From: Cytophagales bacterium
Lineage (GTDB): Bacteria > Bacteroidota > Bacteroidia > Cytophagales > Cyclobacteriaceae
NCBI GenBank assembly: GCA_017303805.1
Contig: JAFLBQ010000006.1
Location: 248,001 to 312,000 of the forward strand
Reading direction: 5' to 3'
Length of the DNA: 64,000 bases
The position numbers were made by a program, and so were the translations under genes. The notes below the pieces were generated by a model. It was not told the DNA's origin. It made no database searches and saw nothing but the letters and a program-made list of their open reading frames with translations. Each line of letters begins with the position of its first letter. Positions within the stretch are counted from its first letter, which is position 1. Positions 62,373-64,000 of the stretch are shown here, one piece after another.

Positions 62373-62602
62373 TAAGCAACTTCTTTCAATTCCTCGTTGG
62401 CAATTACATCAGCCGCATATTCAAGGGCTGCATTTATCTGAGTACTTGTTAATTTTGGATACGCCACCAAAAGTTGCTCAAAAGTATAGCCTGCCGCAAG
62501 CTTTCGAATAATTAACTCAACGGTAATGCGAGTGCCGGTAATAACAGGTTTGCCCAACATGATTTGCGGGTTGCGCTCAATGAGTGTGTTATATGCTTTC
62601 AT
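62372..62602 (-). CDS. DUF433 antitoxin-like protein
   Basis: 76 residues. ERNPQIMLGKPVITGTRITVE, then LAAGYTFEQLLVAYPKLT and INAALEYAADV, is the DUF433 pattern, a small winged-helix-like antitoxin. Its stop overlaps the start of the DUF5615 gene, the usual order of this VapBC-like pair. The antitoxin is intact while the toxin frame is broken. Confidence 0.9.
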   Translation of the reverse strand: MKAYNTLIERNPQIMLGKPVITGTRITVELIIRKLAAGYTFEQLLVAYPKLTSTQINAALEYAADVIANEELKEVA

Positions 62603-62679
62603 GGCAACGATAAGTTTTGATTTAGCAAATATAATGCTTACTAGTGTAACGATTTGAAAATTATGTTTTTTGACGCACG

Positions 62680-63777
62680 TTATAAATTTTTAGTTCTGTT
62701 TCGTTTAAAATCTTCAAACACCAGGTTGCCCAACCCTTGCAAACTACTGTAATACGCGTTGCCATTATTAGCTTTGGTAAACTCGCGCACAAACGCTTTC
62801 AGGTACGGATCGGTGGCAATCATAAACGTGGTTACCGGAACTTTTATTTTTCGAAGTTGTGTGGCCAGGCTTAAGGTTTGATTCAGAATTTTCTGATCTA
62901 ACCCAAAACTGTTTTTATAATATTTGATTCCTTGTTTGATGCACGTGGGCTTGCCATCAGTGATCATAAAAATCTGTTTGTTGGAGTTTTTTCTGCGTCT
63001 TAAAATGTCCATCGCTAATTCCAATCCGGCAACCGTGTTGGTGTGATATGGGCCAACCTGCAAATAAGGAAGGTCTTTGATTTCAATTTGCCAGGCATCA
63101 TCGCCAAACACCAGAATGTCCAAAGTGTCTTTCGGGTATTTTTTGGTGATAAGTTCGGCTAAAGCCATAGCCACTTTTTTAGCAGGTGTAATGCGATCTT
63201 CGCCATACAAAATCATTGAGTGCGAAATATCAATCATCAGCACAGTGGAGGTTTGTGTTTTGAATTCACTTTCAATCACCTCCAGGTCTTCTTCGGTCAT
63301 AAAGAAGTCTTCCACCCCATGGTTAATCTGTGCGTTGCGCAGCGAATCGGTCATGGAGATTTGTTCCAGCGTATCGCCAAATTCGTAATCGCGCCTGTCG
63401 GTAGTAGGTTCATCACCACGCCCGTTGTAGTGCGTTTTATGTTCGCCTGATTTTGTCTTTTTTAGTTTACCAAAAATTTCTTCGAGGGCCGATTGCCGCA
63501 AGGTTTGCTCGGCTTTGGCTTTCATCCTAAACTCGCCATTCGGACCATCATCGGTTATGTAGCCGTTGCGCTTCAGGTCTTCGATAAAATCGCCAATGCC
63601 GTAGTTTTTGTTGGTAAGGTTATATTGTTTGTCCACTTCGGTTAGCCACTCCAACGCCTCGCCTACATTGCCTGAAGTAATCAGCAACAACTGCATGAAA
63701 ATATTCAGCAACTTTTCAAAATCGCTCTTCGCGCTATCGGGTGGAGGTGTATATTTTGAGAACCGGTGACCGAGCAT
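62680..63777 (-). CDS. VWA-domain protein, partner of the MoxR-like ATPase
   Basis: 365 residues. The C-terminal VWA domain has a complete MIDAS DxSxS (Asp183, Ser185, Ser187 in MIDISHSM) and ITDGKPTCI. The first 175 residues are helical, with a QTLRQSALEEIFGKL segment. Such proteins pair with MoxR/ChlI-like ATPases; the partner gene is at 60514 on the same strand, with the toxin-antitoxin pair between them. The process they serve is unknown. Confidence 0.88.
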   Translation of the reverse strand: MLGHRFSKYTPPPDSAKSDFEKLLNIFMQLLLITSGNVGEALEWLTEVDKQYNLTNKNYGIGDFIEDLKRNGYITDDGPNGEFRMKAKAEQTLRQSALEEIFGKLKKTKSGEHKTHYNGRGDEPTTDRRDYEFGDTLEQISMTDSLRNAQINHGVEDFFMTEEDLEVIESEFKTQTSTVLMIDISHSMILYGEDRITPAKKVAMALAELITKKYPKDTLDILVFGDDAWQIEIKDLPYLQVGPYHTNTVAGLELAMDILRRRKNSNKQIFMITDGKPTCIKQGIKYYKNSFGLDQKILNQTLSLATQLRKIKVPVTTFMIATDPYLKAFVREFTKANNGNAYYSSLQGLGNLVFEDFKRNRTKNL

Positions 63778-63836
63778 GTTTGGATTCTAACTTATATCTG
63801 CTAAACTATAACTCACATCTATCTTTATTGTTTAAA

Positions 63837-63904
63837 AGTTACCAGTAGGCAGCATGCAGTAGGCAGTATTGAGACTGCCTACTGGTAACTGCTTACTGCC
63901 TACT
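63837..63904. repeat. REP-like palindromic repeat cluster (CAGTAGGCAG units)
   Basis: AGTTACCAGTAGGCAG (63837-63852) and CTGCCTACTGGTAACT (63875-63890) are perfect 16-base complements. Between and beyond them, AGTAGGCAGTA (63858-63868) pairs with TACTGCCTACT (63894-63904). Four copies of the AGTAGGCAG unit, two in each direction, thus nest in 68 bp. It may be a REP/BIME-like extragenic repeat or a bidirectional terminator. Confidence 0.6.
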
Positions 63905-64000
63905 AATTAATGATGCTTGCGCTTTTTCCAGCACCCGCTCGTAATACTTTTCGTACAAGGGCAAAATCTGGGTGATATCAAACTCACGGGCGCGGGCCAA
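63893..64000 (-). CDS. C-terminal fragment of a gene at the right edge (BshA-like glycosyltransferase?)
   Basis: The last 35 codons of a minus-strand gene enter at 64000 and stop at 63893: LARAREFDITQILPLYEKYY, then ERVLEKAQASLISRQ. This matches the way GT4 enzymes such as BshA end (AREFD.. then YE.LY). The stop lies within the repeat cluster, so the final residues come from the repeat. The call is tentative. Confidence 0.45.
   Translation of the reverse strand: MARAREFDITQILPLYEKYYERVLEKAQASLISRQ

Noticed and set aside
1..64000. CRISPR array
   Set aside because: No set of regularly spaced identical repeats of 24-40 bp was found by reading; the only regular repeats are the three 20-bp units at 24521.

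Overview
This window looks like chromosomal DNA from a member of the Bacteroidota, probably a Cytophagales-type environmental bacterium. The evidence is a SusC/SusD pair with a FecR anti-sigma and an ECF sigma factor, RteC- and MobC-type conjugation genes, DUF6520 and DUF4097 proteins, a BtuB/BtuG-type cobalamin locus, and a promoter of the Bacteroidota form (TAnnTTTG) before sucD. All assignments come from reading the sequence; no database search was run.

Layout. (1) 1-14.5 kb is accessory DNA. A ubiquitin-like/E2 fusion gene is divergent from a four-gene operon (sigma-like protein, restriction-associated-domain protein, small membrane protein, membrane-anchored caspase-like protease). A minus-strand operon follows with a DUF1896-like gene, a 1648-residue methylase-helicase, a Panacea protein and a two-TM protein. 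A conjugation block (RteC-like, MobC coupling protein, relaxase) ends the region. (2) At about 14,548 the relaxase and a MauE-like gene, arranged head to head, both lose their 5' ends at the same point. (3) 14.5-24.2 kb is a SusCD cluster with a MauE remnant, a beta-propeller protein, DUF6520, a thioredoxin-fold protein, SusD, SusC, FecR and an ECF sigma factor. (4) 24.6-31.8 kb is a defence-like island: XRE regulator, HNH nuclease, AbiE toxin-antitoxin pair, SF1 helicase and an EVE/PUA-like protein. (5) 31.9-38.2 kb is again mobile-element-like: an ECF sigma factor with a reduced FecR, mobile-element orphans, and a large serine recombinase whose reading frame runs into tRNA-Pro(CGG). (6) 38.3-64 kb reads as core genome: a signalling block with an ethylene-receptor-like kinase, a sigma/anti-sigma/DUF4097 operon, a B12 locus with a cobalamin riboswitch plus meaB, CHASE2 and FecR-like genes, sucD, a hybrid kinase, PhoH, and a MoxR-type ATPase and VWA pair with a broken toxin gene between them.

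The strongest candidate for an undescribed system is 19-3601. It combines a ubiquitin-like protein fused to an E2 fold that has no cysteine at the usual site, a shared regulatory region carrying a perfect 9-bp dyad, and an operon joining a sigma-like factor to a caspase-like membrane protease. Partner E1 and deubiquitinase genes, if present, would lie left of the window. The second candidate is the SF1 helicase with its EVE/PUA-like neighbour at 28.3-31.8 kb.
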